IMG/VR virus record: IMGVR_UViG_3300006923_000027
Coordinates: 1 to 56,225 of that record
Reading direction: 5' to 3' (one strand)
DNA length: 56,225 bases
Source of the DNA: a virus
In this document: positions 20,852-30,417 of the stretch, piece after piece
Numbering within the stretch: position 1 is the first letter of the stretch
Layout: each line of letters opens with the position of its first letter
The notes under the pieces: generated by a model
Database searches by the model: none
Told to the model about the DNA's origin: nothing
The model's input: the letters and a program-made list of their open reading frames with translations, nothing else
Translations under genes and position numbers: made by a program

Positions 20852-20853
20852 AA

Positions 20854-21111
20854 ATGTGGGTATCTCCAGTAGACACTTCTTCTTTTATAATATTTGTCTT
20901 TAAACTTGAAGGCAAGCCTATAATTTTTATAAAGATGTATTACATGAAAGGATTAGAGAGCGTCTATATCGGTCACGTTCTTCATTTTGATTCAGAGGAA
21001 ACGTCAGAGATAAAAGATTACGACTTTCTGACGACAAGATTCAAAGCCTTAATAAGAGCAAAAGAAGTAGGCTGGAATATAAAAGTTGAAAACCTATTAG
21101 AAATTTTATAA
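20854..21111 (+). CDS. W-family protein (85 aa)
   Basis: Start placed at ATG 20854 (MWVSPVDTSSF) to match the family; a longer in-frame ORF from 20797 lies inside the previous gene. Signature: TTRFKALIRAKEVGWNIKVE. It is the last of the first tandem block; a promoter follows. Confidence 0.85.
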   Translation: MWVSPVDTSSFIIFVFKLEGKPIIFIKMYYMKGLESVYIGHVLHFDSEETSEIKDYDFLTTRFKALIRAKEVGWNIKVENLLEIL

Positions 21112-21130
21112 AAATTCTTATAAGCTTTCC

Positions 21131-21186
21131 TTGACAAACTATCGTATCATGATATACTATATATAGGTAGAGGGAAACCCTCTGCC
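21131..21186 (+). promoter_or_regulatory. promoter with hairpin at the transcript start
   Basis: TTGACA at 21131-21136, 16-bp spacer, TATACT at 21153-21158. Transcription would start near 21165, directly before GGTAGAGGG-AAA-CCCTCTGCC (21166-21186), a nine-pair hairpin with one G-T. A hairpin at the very 5' end typically protects mRNA from decay. Confidence 0.75.
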
Positions 21187-21232
21187 TGTTAGGTTTATTT
21201 TAGAAAACAATTAACTTAAAAGAGGAGTTAAA

Positions 21233-22666
21233 ATGAAGATTAAAGAAAAAGACAAAGAGCTTTTGGAGGTTATTTTGTCTATAACAAAAAGATACAGTAA
21301 TAAGGCTGCTTCTTATTCTGGATATAAAATAGCTTGTCCTAGTTCTGTGTGTACTTCTAGGTATGTAAATGTTAGCACAAAAACACTTATTTGTTCTATC
21401 TTTTTGGAATACATGGTGCATTATAAAGCTAATGAATTAAGAAGCTATGTTAGTAGTTTGAGTGAAAGCTCATATTCTGTGTTTAGCACAATTCATACCT
21501 TTATACATTCTCAAGGTTACTTGGATTACATTTTTGAAAACAAAGAGGTGTCTGAAGAATTCAAGTCATTAGATTTGGGAATTGAAGTAGCTTGTTTGTT
21601 ACTTGAAAACGCTTTGGCATCTAGTAAATGCAGAAACTTGCCCAAAAAAGAAATACTGAGTCTTTGTAAAGATTTAGTGTATTACACTGGTGATTATGAA
21701 ATTATGAAAAAATTAAATAATTATGGTGGTATGAGCTCTGTCTTAACAGACATTTTAATAACACAAAACCTAGACAAAACAGTAGAATTTTTAACTCAAA
21801 AATATAAAAAAGAGGAATTACTTATGAATAGTGAAACATTTCAATTTTTAAAAAGTTGTTTAATAGATACAGCTTCAAGCACTTCAAAATGGCAGTTAGA
21901 AAGTGATAGACATAATTCTTCAACATCAAGAGAGTTGTGTTTATATGTATTAAAGAACTTTGATTATCTGACAGAAGGTATAACTGATAAAGAGTTAGCA
22001 TCTAAGAACTGTGAATATTTGCTTGATTTAGCAAAGATTTTATGTGTAGATGTTGAAAGCAAAAGATTTCAAAAAATAAAAGATGTTAAGTCTGCAGTTG
22101 GAACTCATTCTGTGATTAGTTCTTGGGGATCATTAACAGAAGCTAACTTGAACTATATCAAGTCAGTACCTTTAATTTCTAATGATCCAGACGAACCTTT
22201 TAATTGGAGCGTGTTTAAGTCAGAAACAAAAGACAGAATTGCTTCTGGTAGAGTCTGGTATTGGAATGGGTTGACAGATGCTATCTGTATTTTATCTCAA
22301 ATTGACTTTAAAGAATATGAAAAGTATATTGGAGAATTATTAAAAACTTCAAACAAACATAATGTTAGAGCTATTAAAGCATATACTGATTGTTATAATG
22401 GTATTTGTGATTTTAAACAAGCAAGAAAATACAGATCAGAGGCTCAGAATGTTTCATTGCATGCAGTAAGAGGTATGTTGAGATCAAAAGACAAATATGA
22501 TGATCTTACGTTAAGAAAAAACATATCACAGTTTGCAGACAGTAAACATCAAGATGTTATAAACTTTTTAGTTAAAACTGTTCCTCCTTCATATTTGAGT
22601 TTGTTTTTGGCAAATCCTCTAGCTTCAAAAAGCACAATTCAAAGTAGAATGAAAGTAGGTAAGTAA
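21233..22666 (+). CDS. unknown 477-aa protein
   Basis: ATG follows AGAGGAG in the leader of the 21131 promoter. The product looks largely helical, with many Ser/Lys/Leu and scattered Cys. No membrane segment or recognised motif is seen. Mid-length all-helical proteins of similar make-up occur at 34407 and 35712, so these may be distant relatives (TPR- or HEAT-like). The assignment stays open. Confidence 0.85.
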   Translation: MKIKEKDKELLEVILSITKRYSNKAASYSGYKIACPSSVCTSRYVNVSTKTLICSIFLEYMVHYKANELRSYVSSLSESSYSVFSTIHTFIHSQGYLDYIFENKEVSEEFKSLDLGIEVACLLLENALASSKCRNLPKKEILSLCKDLVYYTGDYEIMKKLNNYGGMSSVLTDILITQNLDKTVEFLTQKYKKEELLMNSETFQFLKSCLIDTASSTSKWQLESDRHNSSTSRELCLYVLKNFDYLTEGITDKELASKNCEYLLDLAKILCVDVESKRFQKIKDVKSAVGTHSVISSWGSLTEANLNYIKSVPLISNDPDEPFNWSVFKSETKDRIASGRVWYWNGLTDAICILSQIDFKEYEKYIGELLKTSNKHNVRAIKAYTDCYNGICDFKQARKYRSEAQNVSLHAVRGMLRSKDKYDDLTLRKNISQFADSKHQDVINFLVKTVPPSYLSLFLANPLASKSTIQSRMKVGK

Positions 22667-22674
22667 TTTATTTT

Positions 22675-22715
22675 CAAGCGTTCTGTGTTTTTAGCAGAAT
22701 ACTTGGTGTTCTATT
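22675..22715 (+). terminator. possible terminator after the 477-aa gene
   Basis: CAAG/CTTG and TTCTG/CAGAA (22675-22705) form an interrupted stem, followed by TGTTCTATTT. Confidence 0.45.
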
Positions 22716-22778
22716 TTTATTAAGAGAGTTTAGATAGATTTAGATTACTTACTTGTAAATAAAATACAGAGGTGAGTA

Positions 22779-23030
22779 ATGGAATTTTACGTAATAGAGG
22801 CAAAGGTCTTAAAGGCTAAACAGTATGATTATGATTTATCTTTTGAAGATTTATATCAAGATATAATAACTTTAGACTTTAGGGCTTTTTATATTTATAT
22901 AGATAAAGGTTTTTGTTTATATAAAAAAGAAGTTATATACTCTTTTGAGAAAGACACTTTCGAGTGTGAGGACTATGTTTATAGTGGCTCTATTCTTCAT
23001 AAGAAAATAACATATAACTATGATGATTAA
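22779..23030 (+). CDS. unknown 83-aa acidic protein
   Basis: Start at ATG 22779 after AGAGGTGAG. The product is rich in Tyr/Asp/Phe (LSFEDLYQDI, DFRAFYIYIDKG). It lacks both the Trp start and the C-terminal signature of the neighbours. No recognised family. Confidence 0.75.
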   Translation: MEFYVIEAKVLKAKQYDYDLSFEDLYQDIITLDFRAFYIYIDKGFCLYKKEVIYSFEKDTFECEDYVYSGSILHKKITYNYDD

Positions 23031-23061
23031 ATATACACAAATAATATACTAAGGATTTAAA

Positions 23062-23358
23062 ATGTCAGAAGAAAGTCAGCATTGGGAAAGAGAAGAGTTA
23101 GACCCAGAAGTGACATATCTTACAGCTGTAATGTCAGTAAAGGTTTCTCATACATTTTTTGCAGAAAGCAAAGAAGATGGAATTAGAATTTGTTGTTGTA
23201 TTCAAGAAATGAATGAAAACACTTTTACTGGTTATGTTTATAACATGGCTATGAATGGTTTTGTTGCAGTTATAGATGAAGAAGATTTAGATATTTTAAA
23301 ATTAAAATGTTTAATTAAAGCAAAAGACAGTGGTTGGAAAATAAATAAAATAATTTAA
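23062..23358 (+). CDS. W-family protein with extended N-terminus (98 aa)
   Basis: Starts MSEESQHWEREEL, so the conserved Trp is at position 8. Signature: LDILKLKCLIKAKDSGWKIN. Central strand FTGYVYNMAMNGF. ATG has AAGGA upstream. Confidence 0.85.
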   Translation: MSEESQHWEREELDPEVTYLTAVMSVKVSHTFFAESKEDGIRICCCIQEMNENTFTGYVYNMAMNGFVAVIDEEDLDILKLKCLIKAKDSGWKINKII

Positions 23359-23373
23359 AATAGGTTGGTAAAG

Positions 23374-23811
23374 ATGAAAAAAGAATTTGATGATTTTTAT
23401 TATAGAGGTAAAAAATATAGCTTAACTAAAGAAAGGTTTATATATAGAGATACATCTGGCTCAAAGTCATTATTGTATGTTTTTTATATTAAAGACATAC
23501 AAAAATATGTAAGGCTAAAAGTTGATAGAAAGTTAGAATTTTTTAAACATGATCACAGAACTATGGCAGAAGTTTTTAAGAGAGTAGAGCTTTCTGATAA
23601 TTCTAATCCTATGATGGATTTGGCTCTTATAAAAGAGAATAGTTCACTTAAATTTAGCTGTCAAAAAGAATTATATTCAAAGCGTTCTTTAATAATAAAG
23701 TATGAAAAAGTTTTAAATAGTCATTGGTTTAATACTAAAGATACAGATCGTTTAAATTGGAATATAGGTTATAAAGATTTATATGATCTTTATGAGTCAG
23801 AAGAGGTGTAA
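23374..23811 (+). CDS. DDFYY-pair protein, copy 1 (145 aa)
   Basis: I choose ATG 23374 over TTG 23365. The N-terminus KEFDDFYYRGKKYSLTKERF matches that of the next gene (QYDDFYYNGKKHCLSQQKL), so the two are tandem paralogues. The product is basic with a beta-like first half. No known motif is seen. Confidence 0.8.
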   Translation: MKKEFDDFYYRGKKYSLTKERFIYRDTSGSKSLLYVFYIKDIQKYVRLKVDRKLEFFKHDHRTMAEVFKRVELSDNSNPMMDLALIKENSSLKFSCQKELYSKRSLIIKYEKVLNSHWFNTKDTDRLNWNIGYKDLYDLYESEEV

Positions 23812-23813
23812 TT

Positions 23814-24326
23814 ATGAATCAATATGATGATTTTTATTATAATGGAAAGAAACACTGTCTATCTCAACAAAAATTAATATATAGAATATCTAAGTATGAC
23901 AGAAAAACATCAGCAGATTTAAACTATTTAAGTTCAGAGTTTATATTTTATATAGAAGAAGAAAATATTTTTGTTAAAATGATCATTGATTTTTCTTCTC
24001 GTGTTTATTTAATATCCAGAAAAACTTCACTTCCTAAAGCAACTGGCAAACCAAAGTTTATAAAAGAGAACCTTCTTTGTCCTTATATTTTTCTTAGCTT
24101 TATTAAAGGATTTTCTCAGAACAAGATTTTTCATTGTGTGAAGTTTGTTGTAAAAAGACAAGAGCTTCTTACGATGTATGAAGATAATTTAAATAATTAT
24201 CAAGATTGTCAAAAAATAAAATGCCTTGTCAATGAAGATTGCTTTGATGTAACTTTAGATATTCAGGAATGGATTATGTCGTATGAAAAAGTATTTAAAT
24301 TAGCCTCTAATAAAAAGGAAATATAA
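23814..24326 (+). CDS. DDFYY-pair protein, copy 2 (170 aa)
   Basis: Tandem paralogue of 23374-23811, sharing the DDFYYxGKKxxL start and I-Y-R that follows. ATG follows GAGGTG two bases after the previous stop. Its last base is the first base of the next ATG. Function unknown. Confidence 0.8.
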   Translation: MNQYDDFYYNGKKHCLSQQKLIYRISKYDRKTSADLNYLSSEFIFYIEEENIFVKMIIDFSSRVYLISRKTSLPKATGKPKFIKENLLCPYIFLSFIKGFSQNKIFHCVKFVVKRQELLTMYEDNLNNYQDCQKIKCLVNEDCFDVTLDIQEWIMSYEKVFKLASNKKEI

Positions 24327-24634
24327 TGATTGTAGATGTTCTTTATAAACATGTCAAAAAAGGATACAAAAAACCTCTTATAATTTATACGCAAGATGAT
24401 AAAGAGATAATCTTTTTTTATAGTGTTGAAAAGGATTGGATTAACATTATAGGTTTTAACTATTCTGCCTTTGTTCTTGAAAAAGACTTAGAATATGGTC
24501 ACGCTGTTTATAATAACAGCTTAAAAGATTTAATTTGGGAATGTTTCCATGTTTTAAACAAGTTTGGATATGATCTTGATAGAGAATTATTTAAGCTTTA
24601 CTTTGAGAATGGTGATGTTTATGTGGAAAAATAA
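24326..24634 (+). CDS. possible W-family relative (102 aa)
   Basis: Starts at ATG 24326, overlapping the previous stop. The segment LKDLIWECFHVLNKFGYDLD resembles the family helix (LKxxxxVxxKLGWDI), here not at the very end. It lacks an early Trp. It overlaps the next W-family gene by 14 bases. Confidence 0.7.
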   Translation: MIVDVLYKHVKKGYKKPLIIYTQDDKEIIFFYSVEKDWINIIGFNYSAFVLEKDLEYGHAVYNNSLKDLIWECFHVLNKFGYDLDRELFKLYFENGDVYVEK

Positions 24635-24986
24635 AAATGATAATTATTATGCTTTTAATTTAGATTATAATGATAGGTATAATTTTTGTAATCCGATTGA
24701 GTTATTTCAAATTAAAGATCGCAGAAGTAAAAACGTTAATATAATTATAATCTATGAAACAAAGAAAGGCTTTATAAACAAAGACTCTCATAAATATACA
24801 GCTAAAATAAAGTCAAAACATCCTTTGTCAGAATCTCATCAAATAGAGGTAGGAAGTTATTCTAAAATACTTAGTGGCGATGATTTGTTTATTTTGAAAT
24901 GGGAATGTGTGACTAAGATATCAAAACTTGGTTGGGATATTTCAAAAGATTTTTTAAGCTTTGTAAAAGGAGATACTAATGACTAA
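24621..24986 (+). CDS. W-family protein (121 aa)
   Basis: Start placed at ATG 24621 (MWKNKNDNYYAFNL); the longer ORF from 24564 lies inside the previous gene. Signature: DLFILKWECVTKISKLGWDI, followed by 14 more residues. It has a long basic insert in the middle. Confidence 0.82.
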   Translation: MWKNKNDNYYAFNLDYNDRYNFCNPIELFQIKDRRSKNVNIIIIYETKKGFINKDSHKYTAKIKSKHPLSESHQIEVGSYSKILSGDDLFILKWECVTKISKLGWDISKDFLSFVKGDTND

Positions 24987-25206
24987 AGAAAAAATAAATC
25001 TAAAGATAACTTATGACAAAAGAGAGGGCAAAGAACTTGACATTTTAGTAAAAGGTGTGATATTTATGCCTGACTTTGTTGTTTGGGCAGAGTTACCATT
25101 TGATGAAAAACAGTTTGTAAGGTTATCTCAAAATGAGATAGTTCAAGATGAATTTACTTGTGGGAGATATATATACAAGCTGGAGAATAAAAATGGAAGC
25201 GTTTAG
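24979..25206 (+). CDS. unknown 75-aa protein
   Basis: ATG follows AAAGGAG and overlaps the previous gene by eight bases. The product is beta-like (DILVKGVIFMPDFVVWAELP) with a single Cys. It is not clearly a W-family member. It overlaps the next gene's proposed start by 14 bases. Confidence 0.75.
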   Translation: MTKEKINLKITYDKREGKELDILVKGVIFMPDFVVWAELPFDEKQFVRLSQNEIVQDEFTCGRYIYKLENKNGSV

Positions 25207-25480
25207 TTGGAAGAAAAGAGAGAGTGGATACTATGACTCAGAATATCTATTAAGTGCTGGTGCTAATTCAAGACTTACTCATACTTTAGTAATTCATATT
25301 TTAGAATTAAATGGTGATTTTACAGGTAGAGTTTATCCTAAGTTTGATGGAAGAAATGTCCTTAGAACTTTAGCTTTTTGTAAATTAAAAGGCTCTACAC
25401 TAGAGGCGATTGTATTTCTTAGTTTATTAAAAGCAAAAGAGCAAGGGTGGTCTGTTGAAGTCTCAACAAAATGTATATGA
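25193..25480 (+). CDS. W-family protein (95 aa)
   Basis: Start placed at ATG 25193 (MEAFSWKKRES), with Trp at position 6, preceded by GGAG; an in-frame upstream ATG at 25148 is inside the previous gene. Signature: LEAIVFLSLLKAKEQGWSVE. It is the last member of the first array block and is followed by a clear terminator. Confidence 0.82.
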   Translation: MEAFSWKKRESGYYDSEYLLSAGANSRLTHTLVIHILELNGDFTGRVYPKFDGRNVLRTLAFCKLKGSTLEAIVFLSLLKAKEQGWSVEVSTKCI

Positions 25481-25504
25481 CATACAAATATTTAAACTTA
25501 ATTA

Positions 25505-25538
25505 AAAGCCAATCATTATGATTGGCTTTTTTTATTTT
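25505..25538 (+). terminator. intrinsic terminator ending the first W-family block
   Basis: AAGCCAATC (25506-25514), loop ATTAT, GATTGGCTT (25520-25528), then a T-rich run. Confidence 0.92.
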
Positions 25539-25588
25539 TAATTACTAATAATATATAGAATATATATGTATATCAGTTGGAGATTTGA

Positions 25589-28573
25589 ATGACTAAAAAA
25601 AGATTTAATCTTATAAAAGAAATATATAAGGCTAGTGCTTATTACGGATACCCATTTGAAGATTGGTTTGGTGGGAAAGAAAGAGTTTATATTTCTCTGA
25701 ATTCAGACTCAGCATGCAGAGAAAGGTCTGATATAAATAATGATTTGATAAAAAAATACCCAAAGGTTATTCACGTAGCAAATGCCCTTAAAGGGTCTTT
25801 TAACAGCGTTGATATGATTGATGGTATGGTATATGCCGAGAACAGAAGCAACAAGGTTATACCCTCTCTATCTTTGAAAGGGAAGACGTTTTTGTTGTTT
25901 GCAAAGAAAGAACTATATAGGGACAACTTTCTTTCAAGTATACCTCAGGAAAACTTTAAGATTAGCATAAAAGATTTAATAGGAAAAATCGCAACGCCTG
26001 AAGTCTTTCTTTCTAATAATTTTAAAATAAATTTAATAAATATATTTTCTGAGTTTTATGAAAACAAAACAGACGATACTTCTTTTGATGATTTAAATGT
26101 CGCTTCTTATTTATATCAAAAGCTAAGTCCTTTTAGTGAAGAATTTATTTTATTCTTAAATGATTCTAATAGAAAAGATACATCATCTGGATATTACGTT
26201 GCAATCTCTCATAACTATGATGATATAATAAATATGTCTAATGAAAGAAGATGGACATCTTGCACTTCAATTGGTGGTGCACATAAAGATGTTCCTTTCT
26301 GTGAAGTAAAGAGTGGAGCATTTATTGCCTACTTAATAAAAAAAGATGATGAGCTTATAGAAAATCCTTTGGCTAGAATACTTGTAAGAAGATTTGATTC
26401 TCAATCTGGAGAGTCTATTGCAATAGCAGAGGACAGTGTTTATGGGGAGAATATAGATGGCTTTCAAGAGACATTAGATAAATGGATAGAATCAAAACAA
26501 GGTGTAATAAAACCTGGTTTTTATTACAGAAAAGGTGGAGGGTATTCTGATACATTCAAAGAAAGTGCGAACTTATTTGGAGATTCTGAAGAACTAATAA
26601 GAGCTGCTTTAGAAAAAACAAAGGAAGAAGGTTTTGTTGCAAAGGATAGACTTAAGTTTACTTTTATGCCTAATTATTCTTATCATATAATGTCAAGCAA
26701 TATAACCATACTTAGTGGTTCTCCTTTCTTTTCGACAAAAGAAGAATTAAAAAAATCTTTAGAGAGTTTGTGTCCTGACAAACATGATGCTTATGATGTA
26801 GCCGAACTAATGAGAAATGAAAGAATGAAAGTTGAGCATGCTGGTATTGTTGATAACTTATCTTCAGACTGGCAAGATCAGTCAGAGTATGAGGCTGTAT
26901 ATGAGAGTTTGTATCAAACAAGATATGAAAAGATTCAATCTCAGATAGTAAAACTAGAAGATGATAAGTATGAAATAATGCAAGCTTTAGAGGATGGGAA
27001 AGACACTACTGATAATAAAGTTTGGGATGAAATGATGGCAAGTCACGACAAGATAGAAGAATTGATTGATGATCTTAACGAAAAAGAATATGACTTGCAT
27101 GATAATATAGAAGAAGAACTCGCCTTTTCAGAAGCAGAAGAAATGGTCAGAACAAAAGCCTATGATGTTATTGCGAGATTTGAAGTTGTAAGTATAAATA
27201 AAGAAGACTATGTTGAAAACATAAAAGAATACAACTCAGAAGGATTTCATTTTTCTTTAGGTGAACTTAAAAATGTTTCCAAAAGAAAAAACAATATACC
27301 AAAACAGATATGGCTTGATCAAAAATCATCTCTAAGCCCAGATACTTGGAATAATGCACTATTAAATGATCCAAACAAATTTGAAGATGAGTTTGCAAAT
27401 ATATTAGATGATATAGAAAAAGAAACTTTTTCTTTAGAGTCAGCTTTAGATAATGTATATATAGATATAAAAAGAGAGCTTGATGACACTTCTTCTTTGC
27501 AGTACAGGATAAGAGACTTTGAAAATATATTTGGTACTTCTAGGCAGGAGTCAAAAGGTAATTTTGTTCAGTCTGGTTTAAAAAGTAACAATGAGAATCT
27601 TTTAAGAAAGTCTAACGTTATTTTATCAAGATTTAATAGTCTTTTATCACATCTTATTGATATTTTTAATGATTATTTAAAACTAACATCAGACTTAACA
27701 GAAGAAGAACTTCTTTCAGCTCTAAATGTAAAATCATTGAACGAGGCTATTGAAATAATATCTGTAAGATATCTGTCTATTTTTGGTGATAGCTTGTATC
27801 CCATTCTTAATAATAGCTTGGCTGTACATTTAAAACCAGAAGTGCTTTCGAAACTTTTAAGTTTTAAAGATAATGTTTATAATTATGTAAAAAATATTTA
27901 TCAAAAGTTTTTACAGGGTACAGATGCTAACATGATCAACGCTAGCAAACTAGCAAATAACGTAAAAGGTATAGAGAGAATTTTTATTGCACCTTCTTAT
28001 GATATGTATTCTTTATACAAAGATGATGAAGTAATTAAAATATTAAATATGGTTTTAGGAATAGAGTACGGAGAATATAGTCTAAGTAAAAATATGGTTG
28101 ATAAGTATCTTAGTTCTAAAACAGGCTTTATAAGTTTAGATGCAATTAATTTCGAAAGAGATGTAATAAAGATTATCAAAGATAGAAATTTTACTGGAAT
28201 GACTTCTAGAAATCTAAGCTTAGATCAAGCTATAGATTGGGCTAGCAAAACAAAAGAAGGTAGAGAGTATTTAAAGGATTCACTTCTAGAGATCAATAGA
28301 CATCTAAGAAAAAGTTTGGTTCAATTCTCTGCAGAAATAAAAAGTGCTCATAAATCTTTAAAGGCTTTCGAGAAATCTTTTAAAGATGAGAACTTAGGAA
28401 ACATACTTAACCAAAAAAGAAGAACCGTTTTAAAGCATATAGAAGATGCCAAGACTCTTTTTAATGGAAATTACAAAAGGTATGTTGAAATAAATAAACT
28501 TTATGGTGTTACCAAACAATCTAGGTTAAATTTCTTTAAAAATTTATTTATAAAATATAGTGATAATCAATAG
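25589..28573 (+). CDS. large unknown phage protein (994 aa)
   Basis: ATG follows TTGGAG. The N-terminal third contains NERRWTSCTSIGG followed by EVKSGAFIAYLIKKDDELIE and PLARILVRRF. I associate this W-[TS]-S-C pattern with large uncharacterised phage proteins. The middle is strongly acidic and helical with coiled-coil character (KLEDDKYEIMQALEDGKD and after), and the last 400 residues look all-helical. No membrane segment or signal peptide is seen. It could be a virion-associated or polymerase-associated protein. It is the largest gene here, transcribed alone after a terminator. Confidence 0.9.
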   Translation: MTKKRFNLIKEIYKASAYYGYPFEDWFGGKERVYISLNSDSACRERSDINNDLIKKYPKVIHVANALKGSFNSVDMIDGMVYAENRSNKVIPSLSLKGKTFLLFAKKELYRDNFLSSIPQENFKISIKDLIGKIATPEVFLSNNFKINLINIFSEFYENKTDDTSFDDLNVASYLYQKLSPFSEEFILFLNDSNRKDTSSGYYVAISHNYDDIINMSNERRWTSCTSIGGAHKDVPFCEVKSGAFIAYLIKKDDELIENPLARILVRRFDSQSGESIAIAEDSVYGENIDGFQETLDKWIESKQGVIKPGFYYRKGGGYSDTFKESANLFGDSEELIRAALEKTKEEGFVAKDRLKFTFMPNYSYHIMSSNITILSGSPFFSTKEELKKSLESLCPDKHDAYDVAELMRNERMKVEHAGIVDNLSSDWQDQSEYEAVYESLYQTRYEKIQSQIVKLEDDKYEIMQALEDGKDTTDNKVWDEMMASHDKIEELIDDLNEKEYDLHDNIEEELAFSEAEEMVRTKAYDVIARFEVVSINKEDYVENIKEYNSEGFHFSLGELKNVSKRKNNIPKQIWLDQKSSLSPDTWNNALLNDPNKFEDEFANILDDIEKETFSLESALDNVYIDIKRELDDTSSLQYRIRDFENIFGTSRQESKGNFVQSGLKSNNENLLRKSNVILSRFNSLLSHLIDIFNDYLKLTSDLTEEELLSALNVKSLNEAIEIISVRYLSIFGDSLYPILNNSLAVHLKPEVLSKLLSFKDNVYNYVKNIYQKFLQGTDANMINASKLANNVKGIERIFIAPSYDMYSLYKDDEVIKILNMVLGIEYGEYSLSKNMVDKYLSSKTGFISLDAINFERDVIKIIKDRNFTGMTSRNLSLDQAIDWASKTKEGREYLKDSLLEINRHLRKSLVQFSAEIKSAHKSLKAFEKSFKDENLGNILNQKRRTVLKHIEDAKTLFNGNYKRYVEINKLYGVTKQSRLNFFKNLFIKYSDNQ

Positions 28574-28748
28574 TTTTTAGTTTTAGTATATAATTTGCAT
28601 ATAAAGTATTCGATGTTTTTATATAGATTCTTGAAAATTTATATAAAGTTTATAAAAAACTTCAGATTTTTTATGAAAGATGAATATGATATATACTGAA
28701 AATAAAGAACACATAATAATAAAAAGAAATATATAAAAGGAGTATTAC

Positions 28749-29477
28749 ATGAATAACAAACTTATAGACTTAATTACAGAGTTAACTATTATCGCAAATA
28801 AACTTGATCAAAAAGGTCACACAAAGAAAGCTGATGAATTAGATGGAAAGATAGTAAAAATTTCTGCTATGTTATCAAATGATGTATTGGCAAAGTATAA
28901 AAACTTTAAAGCATCAGGGGAAGAGGACACTATCTTAGGGGAAAATATTACAAGTCAAATGGAAATTAATCCTTCTGCTTACTTAAAAGATTTAGATCAG
29001 AACTTCATAAATATCATTTTGGGTTATGCTGAAGCTGGAGATAATGAGGCTGGAGAGTATCTTAAGATGATAATAAATAATGAGGAAACTGACTTAGCAT
29101 TTGAAAGACAAATGAATCCAGAATCAACAGAAGTTGATGCTAGAAAAAAACAGTTAAATAAGTATTTATTAGACGAATCAGATGTTATAAAAAGACAAGG
29201 AGATCCTTACGAATATATTTATGATATATATTCCGATAGCTTCATTGTGATTAAAGCTCCAAAAGACAGACAGAAAGCTGTTGGGGCAAAACTAGGTAGG
29301 GATCACAAAGCCTATGAAACTTTAGCTGAAGATATATATAATATAAAGGGCGAGGAATATCTTAAGAATTTAGTAAAGAAAACAAAAAGAGACTTTTTAA
29401 AAAGCAATACTTTTTTAAATAGAGAAGGCGACCTTATGGCAAGACATAGCATTTCAACAGAGGATATAATTGGTTAA
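28749..29477 (+). CDS. 242-aa protein with N-terminal ADELD motif
   Basis: ATG follows AAAGGAG. The first 35 residues hold the helical motif IANKLDQKGHTKKADELD, also seen at the ends of several unrelated proteins in this window. The rest is acidic, with no recognised domain. Motif-bearing proteins may be virion components or share a localisation tag. A second block of W-family genes follows directly. Confidence 0.85.
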   Translation: MNNKLIDLITELTIIANKLDQKGHTKKADELDGKIVKISAMLSNDVLAKYKNFKASGEEDTILGENITSQMEINPSAYLKDLDQNFINIILGYAEAGDNEAGEYLKMIINNEETDLAFERQMNPESTEVDARKKQLNKYLLDESDVIKRQGDPYEYIYDIYSDSFIVIKAPKDRQKAVGAKLGRDHKAYETLAEDIYNIKGEEYLKNLVKKTKRDFLKSNTFLNREGDLMARHSISTEDIIG

Positions 29478-29494
29478 TAATTATCATATCTAAA

Positions 29495-29785
29495 ATGCTC
29501 TCAAGTAAAATAAAACTATCGGATTGGTCTAGCAAAACAACTTGTGACTTCTTACAGCATGAGGAGATAGTTAGATATTACAAAGTGGGAAAAACAGTTA
29601 ATATAGTTGGCTATATTAGACCTACTCATTTGAAGTCACCATATAAGTGGGTTGGTGTAATATGGGATGTGAAAAACCAAGAGGCTCCTAATAGAGTTTA
29701 TCATAATGACTTAGATGTTTTAAAGTTTAAAGTAGATTTATTGTTAAGTGAGGTTGGGTACATAGTATCAAAGCTGGGCTCTTAA
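29495..29785 (+). CDS. W-family protein, subgroup 2 (96 aa)
   Basis: Trp at position 11 (SKIKLSDWSSKT). Strands YYKVGKTVNIVGYIRP and YKWVGVIWDV; C-terminal signature LDVLKFKVDLLLSEVGYIVS, the subgroup-2 form (LKFKxDLxLxExGY). It has no clear ribosome site. Its last base overlaps the next ATG. Confidence 0.8.
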   Translation: MLSSKIKLSDWSSKTTCDFLQHEEIVRYYKVGKTVNIVGYIRPTHLKSPYKWVGVIWDVKNQEAPNRVYHNDLDVLKFKVDLLLSEVGYIVSKLGS

Positions 29786-30108
29786 TGACACAAGTTACAA
29801 GATGGATGAGGTTACGATTGACAGATCGTAATCATATATACTTTAGAAGATATATCTTTAAAGAAGGTATAATAAAAAAGAGGAACTGCGCTATGGTCTG
29901 GTGGCCTCAAAACTCCAAGGTGTTTAAAAGTAAAGTGTGGATTAAAACTAAAAATTCTAAGTTTTTTTATAAAGAGATTGAGAGTCTTTCTTTAGAAGAA
30001 GCCTTTTTCAAAATAAATCTGTTATTAAATAAGTTTAATTATAACATAGATATATTTGATATCAGTTATATAGATGTTGATTTTGATGAGTATATAGGAG
30101 ATTTTTAA
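29785..30108 (+). CDS. W-family protein, subgroup 2, divergent (107 aa)
   Basis: Overlaps the previous stop (TAATG). Early Trp (MTQVTRWMRLRL), strand NCAMVWWPQNSKVFKSKVWI, and helix LEEAFFKINLLLNKFNYNID. It has an extra acidic tail. Its last base is shared with the next ATG. Confidence 0.8.
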   Translation: MTQVTRWMRLRLTDRNHIYFRRYIFKEGIIKKRNCAMVWWPQNSKVFKSKVWIKTKNSKFFYKEIESLSLEEAFFKINLLLNKFNYNIDIFDISYIDVDFDEYIGDF

Positions 30109-30416
30109 TGGAATTGTTTGACTGGGAAAAAAACTCTAATGATGTTGGTTGTGCTTATAACTCAAATAAGTTTTATCCAATATCAAGATCTTATTTTGAC
30201 AAAGAAGACTTGGAATATAAAGTTGCTTGTTTGGTGTGGGTTAAGAAAGACACAGACAAGGCCTTTGCTTCGGTTATAATAGACAGATCAAGAAACAAAA
30301 GGGGTAAGGTAACAGTTGACAAGCTTAACGCCCCTATGAGTCCATTGTTAGAATGCCTTAAGATGGATATAAAATTAAAAGAGCTTGGCTTTTCATATAA
30401 GAAGCTTGGGATGTGA
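30108..30416 (+). CDS. W-family protein, subgroup 2 (102 aa)
   Basis: Starts MELFDWEKNSNDVG. Signature: LECLKMDIKLKELGFSYKKL, with GF for GY. Central strand KVACLVWVKK. Overlapping starts and stops through 29785-32356 point to one tightly coupled message. Confidence 0.83.
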   Translation: MELFDWEKNSNDVGCAYNSNKFYPISRSYFDKEDLEYKVACLVWVKKDTDKAFASVIIDRSRNKRGKVTVDKLNAPMSPLLECLKMDIKLKELGFSYKKLGM

Positions 30417-30417
30417 A

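Noticed and set aside
26712-26921. Minus-strand ORF inside the 994-aa gene
   Set aside because: Antisense to a long intact frame, with no supporting signals.
25589-28573. 994-aa protein as a polymerase or tail-tape-measure protein
   Set aside because: No polymerase motifs or tape-measure-type hydrophobic repeats are visible, so I left it as unknown.
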